Below are positions 1 through 7,629 of a stretch of 20,223 bases of DNA, in pieces. How positions within the stretch are numbered: position 1 is the first letter of the stretch; each line of letters begins with the position of its first letter. The notes beneath the pieces are model-generated. The model was not told the origin of the DNA. It saw only the letters and a program-made list of their open reading frames with translations, and did not search any database. Position numbers and translations under genes: made by a program. This stretch comes from Actinomycetes bacterium (lineage in GTDB: Bacteria; Actinomycetota; Acidimicrobiia; Acidimicrobiales; Palsa-688). Location: the NCBI GenBank assembly GCA_021808665.1, contig JAKBBA010000059.1, positions 1-20,223 on the forward strand. The letters run 5' to 3'.

Positions 1-1
1 G

Positions 2-730
2 GTTGCCGCTCCAGCACAACGACAGCGCCCACGCCTCACCGTGACGCCACGAACATCCCTTCTCGCAGACGGTGAGAGCGAGAGGAAAGTCGTGCCCGGA
101 GCGGCCCTCGGTGCTGTCACGCTGCCAGACTCCAAACGAGATCGGCAGAAGTTCTGGGATGCGCTCGTAGGCCCAGCGGCCTGACAGCGAAAGCAATGTC
201 TGCGCTGTCGCGGGTACTGGCAAAGCTGGAGTTAGCCCGCCTAGCTGGTAGACGGTGTCAGAGATGTTGGTCAGCGACGTCGTTACTTCCAAGATGCCGT
301 CGTCGTGTAGTACCAACTCGGTTTGGGCTCGCAAGCCCGAATCCAGATCCATGGCGATAGCCACGAGGCGTCCAGGGTCCCTGACTATCTCCAAAGGGTT
401 CTCGACGCTTTCAACACGCTCGGCGAAGTGGATCGCCCAGCCGGTCCCATCGCCTCGGCGCCCTGATACGCCTAGCGGACCTGCGTGGCCCCGGAGACGT
501 TCCGAGAGCACCGATGGGCGCTCGAAGGCATCGAAGCCGGCATGGGGAACGCTCGGGGTGGCCGCCAAGATAAGGGCTTGCAGCTGGGATTCCGGCAACT
601 CCCCGAGGTCGGCTCCCCAGTGGACGACCCGTGGCAAACCGGGTGCCGAGAGATCGGCTAGTAGACTCACGCCGCCAGCGCGAAGGTGGGCGATGGGGCC
701 AGCCTGAGCATTCGACCCAGTAGGGGTCAC
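2..730 (-). CDS. alpha-galactosidase, GH36 family (N-terminal part, cut by window edge)
   Basis: This open frame runs without a stop from a GTG at 730 to the left edge, giving 243 residues. It hydrolyses terminal alpha-galactosyl residues of sugars such as melibiose or raffinose. The visible part is the N-terminal beta-supersandwich domain of GH36. Recognisable stretches are PRVVHWGADLGELP near residues 38-51, a GLTPALPVP segment, GRWAYERIPE, and near the edge GRSGHDFPL and HGEAWALSLCWSGN. The catalytic (beta/alpha)8 barrel with its two Asp residues lies outside the window. The GTG overlaps the galK stop by 4 bases (GTGA) and there is no strong ribosome site, so translation is probably coupled to galK. 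Family assignment is from remembered motifs; substrate is inferred from the galactose operon around it. Confidence 0.88.
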   Translation of the reverse strand, partial: MTPTGSNAQAGPIAHLRAGGVSLLADLSAPGLPRVVHWGADLGELPESQLQALILAATPSVPHAGFDAFERPSVLSERLRGHAGPLGVSGRRGDGTGWAIHFAERVESVENPLEIVRDPGRLVAIAMDLDSGLRAQTELVLHDDGILEVTTSLTNISDTVYQLGGLTPALPVPATAQTLLSLSGRWAYERIPELLPISFGVWQRDSTEGRSGHDFPLALTVCEKGCSWRHGEAWALSLCWSGN

Positions 731-1968
731 CTGGCTGACAGTTCCCTTTGTGCACCTTGCGAGGCCACAGCCAAGCTTGCTGTGGGAGCTTTGAAACCAG
801 CGGCAGCGAAGGACTTTATGACTGCGCTGACAGCCATGTCGACCTTGGAGGTTTCTATTAGCGCTACGACGCTGCCCCCGAATCCGGCGCCGGTAAGGCG
901 CGCTCCGAGAGAGCCGGCCGCTAGCAGGGCGTCAACTGCCGCGTCGAGCTGCGGACTCGACACTTCGAAGTCTTCGCGCAACGACCTATGTGAGGCGATC
1001 ATCAAAGTGCCCAGGCGGGGCCAGTTGCCGGCCTTCAGAGCTTCTACAGCCAAATCGACTCGTTGGATCTCAGAAACCACATGTCTAGCTCGCCGGCGTA
1101 GAGTTCGGTCCTCGATACGGGACACCAGGGCGGCTGATTCTTCCGGTCCGAGATCGGCGACTTCCCGGAGTAGCTTTACCCCTAACGTGTGTGCGGCTTC
1201 CTCGCAAGCGCTGCGCCGGCGGGCGTACTCGCCGTCGACCAACCCGTGCGCGGCGCCGGTGTCGACGACCAGGAAGTCGTACCCGGCTGCTGAAGCGGCG
1301 AGGGGGATCTGTTCGCTGTGTTTGTGGTAGGGGTCGAACAGCAAGGCGTGCTTTGCTTGCGCGCATGTCGACGCCATCTGGTCCATCAAACCGCATGGGA
1401 CGCCTACGAAGTCGTTCTCCGCCCGCTGGGCGATGGCCGCACGCTGCGGGCCGTCGATGTCGGTGGCTGCAATGTCACAGAACGCGCCCACAGCAGCGCA
1501 TTCCAAGGCGGCAGAGGACGACAGGCCGGCGCCCACGGGGACGCGGCCGTCTACGAGCACGTCGATGGAGGGTACGTGCACTCCGACCTGTCCAAGCGCC
1601 CATATCACTCCGAGGACGTAAGACGCCCAACCGCCGAGGCGTTGGGAATGATCTTCAGGGGTTCGGTCAGACGAATTGCCGGTGGCCAGGTTGGACAGAG
1701 CTACGCTGACGGTTTCGTTAGGGAACTGCTTAGATCTGAGCCTGATGACTCGGTCGTCGTTCGTGGCCGCCGCCACGTAGCATCGGTACTGGATGGCGAA
1801 CGGCATGACAGGTCCACCGTTGTAGTCGACGTGCTCTCCGATTAGGTTAACCCGACCAGGGGCCGACCACAGCGCTGTGGGGCGACGACCGAAGCCGGCA
1901 GCGAAGGCCTTGGAGATTTCTCCTTTGTCCGGCGCCCGGTGGAGCGGGACCGTCGCCGACTCGCTCAA
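727..1968 (-). CDS. galK: galactokinase
   Basis: Phosphorylates alpha-D-galactose with ATP to galactose-1-phosphate, the first Leloir step; cytoplasmic GHMP kinase. All three GHMP motifs are visible: the galactokinase signature GRVNLIGEHVDYN at residues 38-50, the ATP-binding PVGAGLSSSAAL at about 144-155, and LTGAGFGGS at about 358-366. FVGVPCGLMDQMAS holds the expected catalytic Asp (about 196). Length of 413 aa is normal. The start is TTG at 1968, which overlaps the galT stop as TTGA. No ATG or GTG lies close by in frame: the next ATG comes after the first kinase motif. The leader also lacks a good Shine-Dalgarno site, so expression likely depends on galT translation. Identity is secure; the exact start is slightly less so. 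Confidence 0.96.
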   Translation of the reverse strand: MSESATVPLHRAPDKGEISKAFAAGFGRRPTALWSAPGRVNLIGEHVDYNGGPVMPFAIQYRCYVAAATNDDRVIRLRSKQFPNETVSVALSNLATGNSSDRTPEDHSQRLGGWASYVLGVIWALGQVGVHVPSIDVLVDGRVPVGAGLSSSAALECAAVGAFCDIAATDIDGPQRAAIAQRAENDFVGVPCGLMDQMASTCAQAKHALLFDPYHKHSEQIPLAASAAGYDFLVVDTGAAHGLVDGEYARRRSACEEAAHTLGVKLLREVADLGPEESAALVSRIEDRTLRRRARHVVSEIQRVDLAVEALKAGNWPRLGTLMIASHRSLREDFEVSSPQLDAAVDALLAAGSLGARLTGAGFGGSVVALIETSKVDMAVSAVIKSFAAAGFKAPTASLAVASQGAQRELSAR

Positions 1969-3101
1969 GGCCGGGCGCCGCGAAGCATGTCCGCAGCGCG
2001 CTCGGGAGCGATGTCGTTTATGAACATGCCCATCCCGGATTCCGACCCTGCGAGAGCTTTGACCTTACCGGGGGCTCTCATAATGGAGAATAGCTCGAGA
2101 TGCAGGTAGGCGAGCTCCCGGTCGGATCGTGCCGGTGCCTGGTGCCAAGCGGCGATGTAGGGCATCTCGATCCCGTAGACACCGTCTAGGCGGCGCAGAA
2201 GGTCAACGTAGATCTGGCCTAGGGAGTCTCGCTCCTCCTCTGACGTGGCTGGCAAGTCGGGCACGTGGCGGTGTGGGTAGAGGTGGATTTCGAAGGGCCA
2301 TCGGGCAGCCGCCGGGACGAAGGCGGTCCAGTGCTCGTTGGACGTGACTACACGCCGGCCGCTGGAGCGTTCTGATGTTAGAACGTCTGCGAAGAGGTTG
2401 CGTCCGGTGGTGACCTGGTGGCGTCGCGCGGACTCGAGCATCACCTGGGTGCGGCTGGTTATGACCGGGTAAGCGTAGATCTGCCCGTGGGGATGTGACA
2501 GGGTTACGCCGATCTCGGTACCCCGGTTCTCGAAGCAGAACACCTGCTCGGCTTCGGGCATGGCGTTGAGGGCCTCGGTTCGGGCCACCCAGGCTTCTAT
2601 AACCAGACGGACCCTTTCGGGTGAAAGCGTAGAGAAGGTAGCCGAGTGGTCATCGCTGAAGACGATCACCTCACAGCGTCCGTGACCTTCTGCTCGTACG
2701 TAAAGGGAGGGATCCAACACAACGCCGTCGTCGGGGATCGTCGCTCGTGTCGAGAAGGACGGGAACCTGTTCTCGAAGACGACGACCTCGTATGGCCCGC
2801 CAGGTATCTCCGTGAGGCGTTCGGGCGTCGACGGGCACAGGGGGCATTCGTCGTCGGCAGGGAGGAAAGTCCGTGTCTGGCGGTGGCTGGCAACCGTCAC
2901 CCATTCCCTCAGCAGCGGATCCCAGCGCCGCTCCGACGTGGTCGCAGTCGGTGGGAGACGGCGCCGATCCGTCTCGTCACGCCAAGAGCCGCTTGCTGGT
3001 GGCGACTCGCCGAGGTCATCGGAGCGATCTTTGTCGAACCAGAATATCTCCCTGCCGTCTGCGAGACGTCCGGAGCTGACCGTGGTGAGGCTCTTAAGCA
3101 C
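1965..3101 (-). CDS. galT: galactose-1-phosphate uridylyltransferase
   Basis: Exchanges UMP between UDP-glucose and galactose-1-phosphate, the second Leloir step. The HIT-superfamily active site is visible as HPHGQ at residues 203-207; the second His (205) would carry the uridylyl group. A CPLC pair at 86-89 is the usual N-terminal zinc site, followed by VVFENRFPSFS. GRLADGREIFWFD near the start matches the usual opening of actinobacterial GalT and supports the GTG start at 3101. That start lies inside the end of the upstream DeoR gene (8-base overlap), and the stop overlaps galK by 4 bases, so the three genes are tightly coupled. Length 378 aa is typical. Residues about 24-50 are rich in charged and Pro residues, a slightly longer spacer than usual. 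Confidence 0.95.
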   Translation of the reverse strand: MLKSLTTVSSGRLADGREIFWFDKDRSDDLGESPPASGSWRDETDRRRLPPTATTSERRWDPLLREWVTVASHRQTRTFLPADDECPLCPSTPERLTEIPGGPYEVVVFENRFPSFSTRATIPDDGVVLDPSLYVRAEGHGRCEVIVFSDDHSATFSTLSPERVRLVIEAWVARTEALNAMPEAEQVFCFENRGTEIGVTLSHPHGQIYAYPVITSRTQVMLESARRHQVTTGRNLFADVLTSERSSGRRVVTSNEHWTAFVPAAARWPFEIHLYPHRHVPDLPATSEEERDSLGQIYVDLLRRLDGVYGIEMPYIAAWHQAPARSDRELAYLHLELFSIMRAPGKVKALAGSESGMGMFINDIAPERAADMLRGARP

Positions 3102-3873
3102 CGGAGGACACGACCACTAGTTCGCCGACGGTCTCCGAGAGGACATTCCTCGCTTCGTCAGGGAGAGCGTCGTCGCTTACGAGCACGTCCGCCTCCTCGA
3201 GAGAAGCGAAGGTCGAAAGTCCGATCTCACCCCACTTGGTGTGATCTGCCAGGACTACCAGGCGGCGTGCCGCAGCAACGAGGGCCCGATTGACTTCGGA
3301 TTCGGTGAGGTTCGGTGTCGTGAAGCCCGTCCGCTCCGCCATTCCGTGGACTCCCATGAACACTGCGTCGAAGTGGAGGGATCTCACGGCGTTTAGGGCG
3401 ATAGGCCCGACTAGAGCATCGGAAGGTGTCCGGATCCCTCCTGTCACCACGACGGTCGGGTCGCTGTGGCCGGAGGCCCACAAGACCTCGGCTATGCGCA
3501 TTGAGTTCGTGACGACCGTGAGGCCAGCAATGCCGGGAAGATGGTGCGCAAGAGCGTATGTCGTCGTGCCCGCTGAAAGTGCGATCGCCGATCCGGGTTG
3601 GATCAGACCAGCAGCGAAGCTTGCGATGAGGTCTTTCTCGCGAAGCTCCCGGTGGGCCTTGGCTTCGAATCCGGGCTCCTCAGTCGAAAGATGACCCCCA
3701 ATGGTGGCCCCGCCGTGGACCTTCTCCAAGAGCCCTTCACGGGCAAGAACGTCTAGATCTCGGCGGACGGTCATGTCGGAGACGGACAGCATCTGGGTGA
3801 GATCGGAGACTTTCACGCCTCCGGATCGGCGTAGTTCGTCGAGGATCAGGGATCGTCTTTGCTTAGCCAGCAT
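3094..3873 (-). CDS. DeoR-family transcriptional repressor of the galactoside operon
   Basis: A 259-aa DeoR-type regulator. The N-terminal winged helix spans about residues 3-55, with GVKVSDLTQMLSVSDMTVRRDL as the helix-turn-helix and GLLEKVHGGA as the wing. The C-terminal DeoRC sensor domain shows the sugar-phosphate-binding hallmarks LSAGTTTYALAHHL, VVTNS, VVVTGG and LADHTKWG. ATG at 3873 is chosen because MLAKQRRSLILDEL is the standard family opening and a GAAGGA site lies about 8-10 bases upstream; a TTG at 3957 would add 28 atypical residues. The gene sits inside the operon between the permeases and galT, so it probably controls its own transcription. The inducer is likely galactose-1-phosphate or a related sugar phosphate, by family analogy only. 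Confidence 0.92.
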   Translation of the reverse strand: MLAKQRRSLILDELRRSGGVKVSDLTQMLSVSDMTVRRDLDVLAREGLLEKVHGGATIGGHLSTEEPGFEAKAHRELREKDLIASFAAGLIQPGSAIALSAGTTTYALAHHLPGIAGLTVVTNSMRIAEVLWASGHSDPTVVVTGGIRTPSDALVGPIALNAVRSLHFDAVFMGVHGMAERTGFTTPNLTESEVNRALVAAARRLVVLADHTKWGEIGLSTFASLEEADVLVSDDALPDEARNVLSETVGELVVVSSGA

Positions 3874-3968
3874 GGTCAGTCCTTCAGGATAGATCGCCGG
3901 AGCCACACCCTGGCGGACCAGGTGACGGGGTTCTGCGACGGTGCCAGGAGAGGTCAAGACCCGGGTTC
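3874..3968 (-). other. 95-bp gap between permease and regulator genes
   Basis: This is the only sizeable gap inside the operon. It holds the ribosome site of the regulator gene (AAGGA) and a TATCCT box 12 bases before its ATG, which could be a weak internal promoter, but I find no matching upstream hexamer. There is no clear terminator hairpin with a T run. Read-through from the permease genes is the simplest reading. Confidence 0.4.
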
Positions 3969-4883
3969 TTACAGTGTGAGGCTGCCGGCGGCCAGACCAG
4001 ACCGCCAGAACCTCTGCAGCGACAGGAACGCGACGATGAGAGGTATTACCGAAACAGCTGTGCCGATCACGACGTAGCTCACCAACTGAGGAGCCTGACC
4101 GTACTCGTTGTTCCAGGAATATAGGCCGAGCGTGACTGGGTAGAGTTTCTCGTTGGACAGCATTACCAGTGGGAGGAAGAAGTTGTTCCAGATAGCCACG
4201 AACTGGAACAGGAAGATCGTGACCAGAGCGGGCGACATCAAGCGCATCGAGATGGTGAAGAAAGTGCGTCCTTCTCCTGAACCGTCGACTCGGGCGGCTT
4301 CGATGAGCTCGTCGGGCACGGCCGACGAGGCGTACACCCTTGCAAGGTAAACGCCGAACGGACTGACGATAGAAGGCAGTAGCACGGACCAGTAGGAGTT
4401 GGTCAGGGATACCTTGCTCATCAGTAGGTAGAGCGGTAGGGCGAGCGCTGTTCCTGGCACTAGCACTCCGCCGAGAATGACCCCGAAGATGAGCTCTCGG
4501 CCCCTGAACTTGTACTTAGCCAAGGCGTAGCCTGCCGCAGCAGACAGCAGGGTCGCCAAGAGCGATCCAACTCCTGCATACAGAACAGTGTTTAGGATCC
4601 ACCGCAGGTAGATGTCTCCGCTGTAGCTGAACAGCCCGCTCAGGTTCTTCCAAAGGTCGAAGTGGGCGAACCACAGCCCGGCAGAGTTGTATAGGGCTGT
4701 GGGTCCCTTCGTAGAGGAGACCGCGAGCCAATACGCCGGAAGTAGGAAGTAAATGCTCACCACGAACATGAATGCCGTGATGAGGATCGAAGACCGTGTC
4801 GGAGGGTGGTGGCGGTCGGGCGATTTGCGCGGAGGCGCAGGTGGGGGAGTCGTGCCAACGTCGGAGTCGGTTAGCAGCGTCAT
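3969..4883 (-). CDS. ABC sugar transporter permease (MalG/second-subunit type)
   Basis: A 304-aa inner-membrane permease of a carbohydrate ABC importer (CUT1 type). After a proline- and basic-rich cytoplasmic N-terminus (to about residue 30) come about six hydrophobic segments, starting with SILITAFMFVVSIYFLLPAY. The cytoplasmic EAA loop that docks the ATPase reads ELIEAARVDGSGEGRTFF, with the conserved EAA...G spacing. The ATG at 4883 overlaps the stop of the first permease gene as ATGA. The open frame extends far upstream within the other permease gene, but that extension is polar, lacks permease features and is rejected. It pairs with the neighbouring permease to form the pore. Confidence 0.94.
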   Translation of the reverse strand: MTLLTDSDVGTTPPPAPPRKSPDRHHPPTRSSILITAFMFVVSIYFLLPAYWLAVSSTKGPTALYNSAGLWFAHFDLWKNLSGLFSYSGDIYLRWILNTVLYAGVGSLLATLLSAAAGYALAKYKFRGRELIFGVILGGVLVPGTALALPLYLLMSKVSLTNSYWSVLLPSIVSPFGVYLARVYASSAVPDELIEAARVDGSGEGRTFFTISMRLMSPALVTIFLFQFVAIWNNFFLPLVMLSNEKLYPVTLGLYSWNNEYGQAPQLVSYVVIGTAVSVIPLIVAFLSLQRFWRSGLAAGSLTL

Positions 4884-5836
4884 CGAGTGATGCTCCTGCG
4901 TGAGGTGAGGCGTAGGAAGCCGAAGGACAGTATGAACGTCCCGATCGCTAGGACCACCGCCATCGCTGCGGCGAGATTGGGATTGTTCAGGGTGAACGCC
5001 TCGTTGTAGGCGGACAGGTTTGGCGTGTAGGTGCTCACAATGTTCGTGGAGATGGCCCTGAGGACCTGAGGCTCGCTGAACAACTGCAGTGTCCCGATGA
5101 TGCTGAACACTGAGGTGAGCACGAGAGAAGGCACCACAAGGGGTAGCTTCACCCGAGTAGCGATCTTCCACTCCGACGCACCGTCGACCCGGGCGGCTTC
5201 GAACAGCTCACGGGGTATCGCCTGAAGTCCGGCGAAGATTATCAGCATGTTGTATCCGGTGTATTCCCAGGTGACGATGTTAGCAATCGACCATAAGACC
5301 GTGTGCGATCCGAGAAAGCTGACACTGCCGAAGTGGAGGCTCTTGAGGACTGAGTCGATAGGGCTCAGGTTAGGAAGGTAAAGGAACGACCACAGAATCG
5401 CTGCTATGACTCCGGGTATCCCGTAAGGGAGGAAGAAAGCCAGTCGGAAGAACCTAGTGAAGCGCGCCGCGACAGAGTCGATCAACAGCGCAAGCAGCGT
5501 GGCGAACGCCAGCATCACAGGAACCTGCACGATGCCGAACAGCAGTACGCGTTCGATCCCTTGGATGAAGCTTGCCGTACCGAACACCGAACTGTAGTTG
5601 GACAGACCCACGAACTTCGTGACCGGAGGCGCAAGTCCCAGACCCGAGACCTTGGTTGCAAACAGGCTCTCGTATACGGCGTAGCCAATTGGAATGAGGA
5701 AGAAGAGGGCGAACAGTACGAGGAAAGGAGCTAAAAAGCCTATCGGTACTGGGGTTCGCCGGGAGCGCCGGGAGCGCCGAGCTGGTGCCCGGGCGCTCCC
5801 GGCAGTGTCCGAGGACGCCTCGGTGGTTGCTGTCAT
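4880..5836 (-). CDS. ABC sugar transporter permease (MalF/first-subunit type)
   Basis: A 318-aa permease, partner of the next gene. The N-terminal 30 residues are Ser/Ala/Arg-rich and cytoplasmic (RRSRRSRR). Then comes a first membrane segment, PIGFLAPFLVLFALFFLIPI, and further segments that make about six in all. The EAA loop reads ELFEAARVDGASEWKIATRV. The ATG at 5836 follows a GGAGG site by 9 bases. It begins 22 bases after the binding-protein gene. Substrate is inferred from the galactose genes downstream; the sequence itself only shows a CUT1-type oligosaccharide or disaccharide importer. Confidence 0.94.
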   Translation of the reverse strand: MTATTEASSDTAGSARAPARRSRRSRRTPVPIGFLAPFLVLFALFFLIPIGYAVYESLFATKVSGLGLAPPVTKFVGLSNYSSVFGTASFIQGIERVLLFGIVQVPVMLAFATLLALLIDSVAARFTRFFRLAFFLPYGIPGVIAAILWSFLYLPNLSPIDSVLKSLHFGSVSFLGSHTVLWSIANIVTWEYTGYNMLIIFAGLQAIPRELFEAARVDGASEWKIATRVKLPLVVPSLVLTSVFSIIGTLQLFSEPQVLRAISTNIVSTYTPNLSAYNEAFTLNNPNLAAAMAVVLAIGTFILSFGFLRLTSRRSITR

Positions 5837-5858
5837 CGGACACCGCCTCCTTACTAGC

Positions 5859-7265
5859 TCAGCCGGCCGATTGGACTGAGAAGCCCTGACTCTTCATCGT
5901 GGAAACCGTATCGGACTGCGTCGTCGAGATAGCAGAAGCGAGAGTTCCGCTGCCTCCTGTCGCCTTCGAGAAGGCGTTGCCCATGTCCGTCAGCGTCGTG
6001 AACATGATCGGACCCCACTTGAAACTGGTGTTGACGAGCTTACCGCCAGCCTCGAAGGTGCTCCAGATGTTCTGGTTGCCGTAGAACGCTACCGGCGAGT
6101 TGACAGCGCTTTGCTGCTCGCCTTGAAGATCTGCCGGGTACAGACCACCCTTGTTGATCAAGTTGGTGATGGACGGCTGATTGGTGTTCAGCCATTCGGC
6201 GAAGACCGCCGCCTGGGCGGGATGCTTGCTGTCTTTGAACACAACAGTCGTCGAACCGCCCCAGTTGCCGTCGGCGGAGCTGCTTCCCCAGTTGGGCAGG
6301 GGAGCAACCGCCCAGTCCCCCGAGGTGGTCGCAGCGTTGGTGGCGATGGTGTTCTGCCCCCATACCGCCGACGGCCAGGTCAGTAGCGTGCCGTCGGAGA
6401 GGTCCTTGTACCAGCCGTTTGCAAAGTCGGTCTCGACCTTCACCAGGTTCTGGCTTAACAGCTGTTGCCAGTAGTTAGCTACCTGCTGGGTTGCGGAGTC
6501 GTTGATGTTTACTATCCAGGAGCTGGAAGTGGTGTTGAACCAGTTGGCCCCTGCCTGCCAGGCCAGGCCGGCGAACTGACCAGTGTCGGCTGGTGAGAAG
6601 GACGTTATATATGCGTTCGGATTCTCCGAGTGCAACTTCTGCGCGTCGGCGAGGTACTGAGCCCACGTGGTCGGAACCGTCAAGCCGTACTTGGCGAAGA
6701 GATCCTTCCGGTAGAACAGTGCCATCGGTCCGGTGTCCTGGGGGATTGCATATATGGCGCTTCCAAGGGTCACTTGGCTCCATGTCCAAGGAACGAAGTC
6801 GCTCTGGACGCTCGCCGCTCCGTAAGGCGCGAGGTTCACGAGTCCTCCGGTGTGTTCGAACTGCGGGAGAGCGTAGTACTCGACCTGTCCCAAGTCAGGA
6901 GCGTTGCCAGCCTGTAGTGCGCTGAACATCTTGGAGTATGTCCCGGCCGCCCCCGAGGTGACCTCGTCGAGATTGACGTGGATGTTCGGGTGGCTCTGGT
7001 TGAAAAGGTCTACAGAAGCCTGGATGCCCGGGACCCACGACCAGAAGGTTAGGTTCACGGTAGGCCCCGAGTACGCCGTTGTTGGCGCAGCCGACCCTCC
7101 GTTCGAGGGCGCTGCAGTCGTTACTGTGCTCGACGCCGACTTCGAGCTGCTACCGCAGCTGGCCAGTACCATCACAGATGCAACAGCCGCACCACCCACG
7201 GCAAGCTTTCGATGCTTGCGCAAGCGCCCTGGGCGCGCCTCGTCAGTACCAACAATCGATTTCAC
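5859..7265 (-). CDS. ABC sugar transporter substrate-binding lipoprotein
   Basis: A 468-aa extracytoplasmic binding protein, first gene of the operon. The signal peptide has a basic n-region (RLRKHRK), a hydrophobic core (LAVGGAAVASVMVL) and the lipobox LASC, so the mature protein would be lipid-anchored at the Cys. A Ser/Thr/Ala/Pro-rich linker of about 30 residues follows. The cluster B sugar-binding fold starts with VNLTFWSWVPGIQASVDLFNQ; GPMALFYRKDLFAKYGL and AAVFAEWLN are typical of MalE-like proteins. The start is GTG at 7265, with an AGGAGG site ending 4 bases upstream. It would present the alpha-galactoside to the two permeases encoded just downstream. Confidence 0.93.
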   Translation of the reverse strand: MKSIVGTDEARPGRLRKHRKLAVGGAAVASVMVLASCGSSSKSASSTVTTAAPSNGGSAAPTTAYSGPTVNLTFWSWVPGIQASVDLFNQSHPNIHVNLDEVTSGAAGTYSKMFSALQAGNAPDLGQVEYYALPQFEHTGGLVNLAPYGAASVQSDFVPWTWSQVTLGSAIYAIPQDTGPMALFYRKDLFAKYGLTVPTTWAQYLADAQKLHSENPNAYITSFSPADTGQFAGLAWQAGANWFNTTSSSWIVNINDSATQQVANYWQQLLSQNLVKVETDFANGWYKDLSDGTLLTWPSAVWGQNTIATNAATTSGDWAVAPLPNWGSSSADGNWGGSTTVVFKDSKHPAQAAVFAEWLNTNQPSITNLINKGGLYPADLQGEQQSAVNSPVAFYGNQNIWSTFEAGGKLVNTSFKWGPIMFTTLTDMGNAFSKATGGSGTLASAISTTQSDTVSTMKSQGFSVQSAG

Positions 7266-7356
7266 TGCGCCTCCTAAGCGCTCGGGCGTCGGCGCGTGCA
7301 GCCGACCGCTTTCTGACTAACAAGTTGCTACAGAAACCAACAGTTAACAACATATG

Positions 7357-7386
7357 AATATTGGCTTAAAAAAAAGCCCGTGTCAA
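7357..7386 (-). promoter_or_regulatory. predicted promoter of the galactoside operon
   Basis: On the minus strand TTGACA (7386-7381) is a perfect -35 match. An 18-base spacer follows, then AATATT (7362-7357) as a 4/6 match to the -10. A TATTCA box two bases further on is an alternative with a 20-base spacer. Transcription would start near 7350, leaving a leader of about 85 bases before the binding-protein GTG. The spacer contains eight T and a small GGCTT/AAGCC inverted repeat (7363-7378), which may bend the DNA or bind a protein. Confidence 0.6.
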
Positions 7387-7595
7387 GCGTCACAGGTAGG
7401 ATTCTGATCGATATCTGTGAATTCCCTGGCAGTTAAGTTTGGCCAGGCGCTATCAATGGTGATGTGATACTTTGGAAGTTGTTGAACTGAGTGTCTATTT
7501 GTCGATAGTTGTTGAGTGAACTAGTTGGCGTGACGAAGTGGTCTTCTATGGAAGGGTCCTGCGAGCCCAAGCCTCGGCGATCGCTTGATGATGAT

Positions 7596-7623
7596 CGGGC
7601 TTCGGGCCCGGCGACATACGCCG
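7596..7623 (-). terminator. two tandem GC-rich hairpins after dapD
   Basis: Reading along dapD transcription, CGGCG/CGCCG (7623-7609, 5-base loop) comes 6 bases after the stop codon. CGGGC/GCCCG (7610-7596, 5-base loop) follows immediately, sharing two bases. Neither is followed by a T run, so this would be an actinobacterial-style terminator without a U tract. It would separate dapD from the galactoside operon on the same strand. Confidence 0.45.
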
Positions 7624-7629
7624 AAGTGG

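Larger units (their letters stand above)
7266..7629. promoter_or_regulatory. 364-bp AT-rich regulatory region between dapD and the galactoside operon
   Basis: No gene is supported here. From the operon outward it holds several signals. TTTCTG (7310-7315) and CAGAAA (7331-7336) form inverted arms in the mRNA leader. GTTGTTAACTG lies on the minus strand at 7351-7341, near the likely transcription start. TCACAG (7390-7395) and CTGTGA (7415-7420) form inverted arms just upstream of the -35 box. The 9-base word AGTTGTTGA occurs at 7477-7485 and again at 7507-7515, exactly 30 bases apart. The GTTGTT word is shared between the start-site copy and these two copies, so they are candidate sites for the operon's own DeoR repressor. 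The rest, 7520-7595, shows nothing clear. Confidence 0.45.

Noticed and set aside
255..707. Plus-strand 150-aa open frame over the alpha-galactosidase gene.
   Set aside because: It is antisense to a frame with clear GH36 motifs and has Ser/Arg/Pro-rich composition typical of a shadow.
4884..5171. 96-residue extension of the second permease inside the first permease gene.
   Set aside because: Polar, His-rich sequence antithetical to a permease; ATG at 4883 gives an ATGA junction and the expected length.
7363..7378. GGCTT/AAGCC hairpin with an eight-base T tract as a rho-independent terminator.
   Set aside because: The T tract is the loop, not the tail, and the element lies between a perfect TTGACA and the -10 box, so it is read as promoter spacer.
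7390..7420. TCACAG...CTGTGA as a CRP site.
   Set aside because: The half-sites point the wrong way and are 19 bases apart; CRP needs TGTGA-N6-TCACA.
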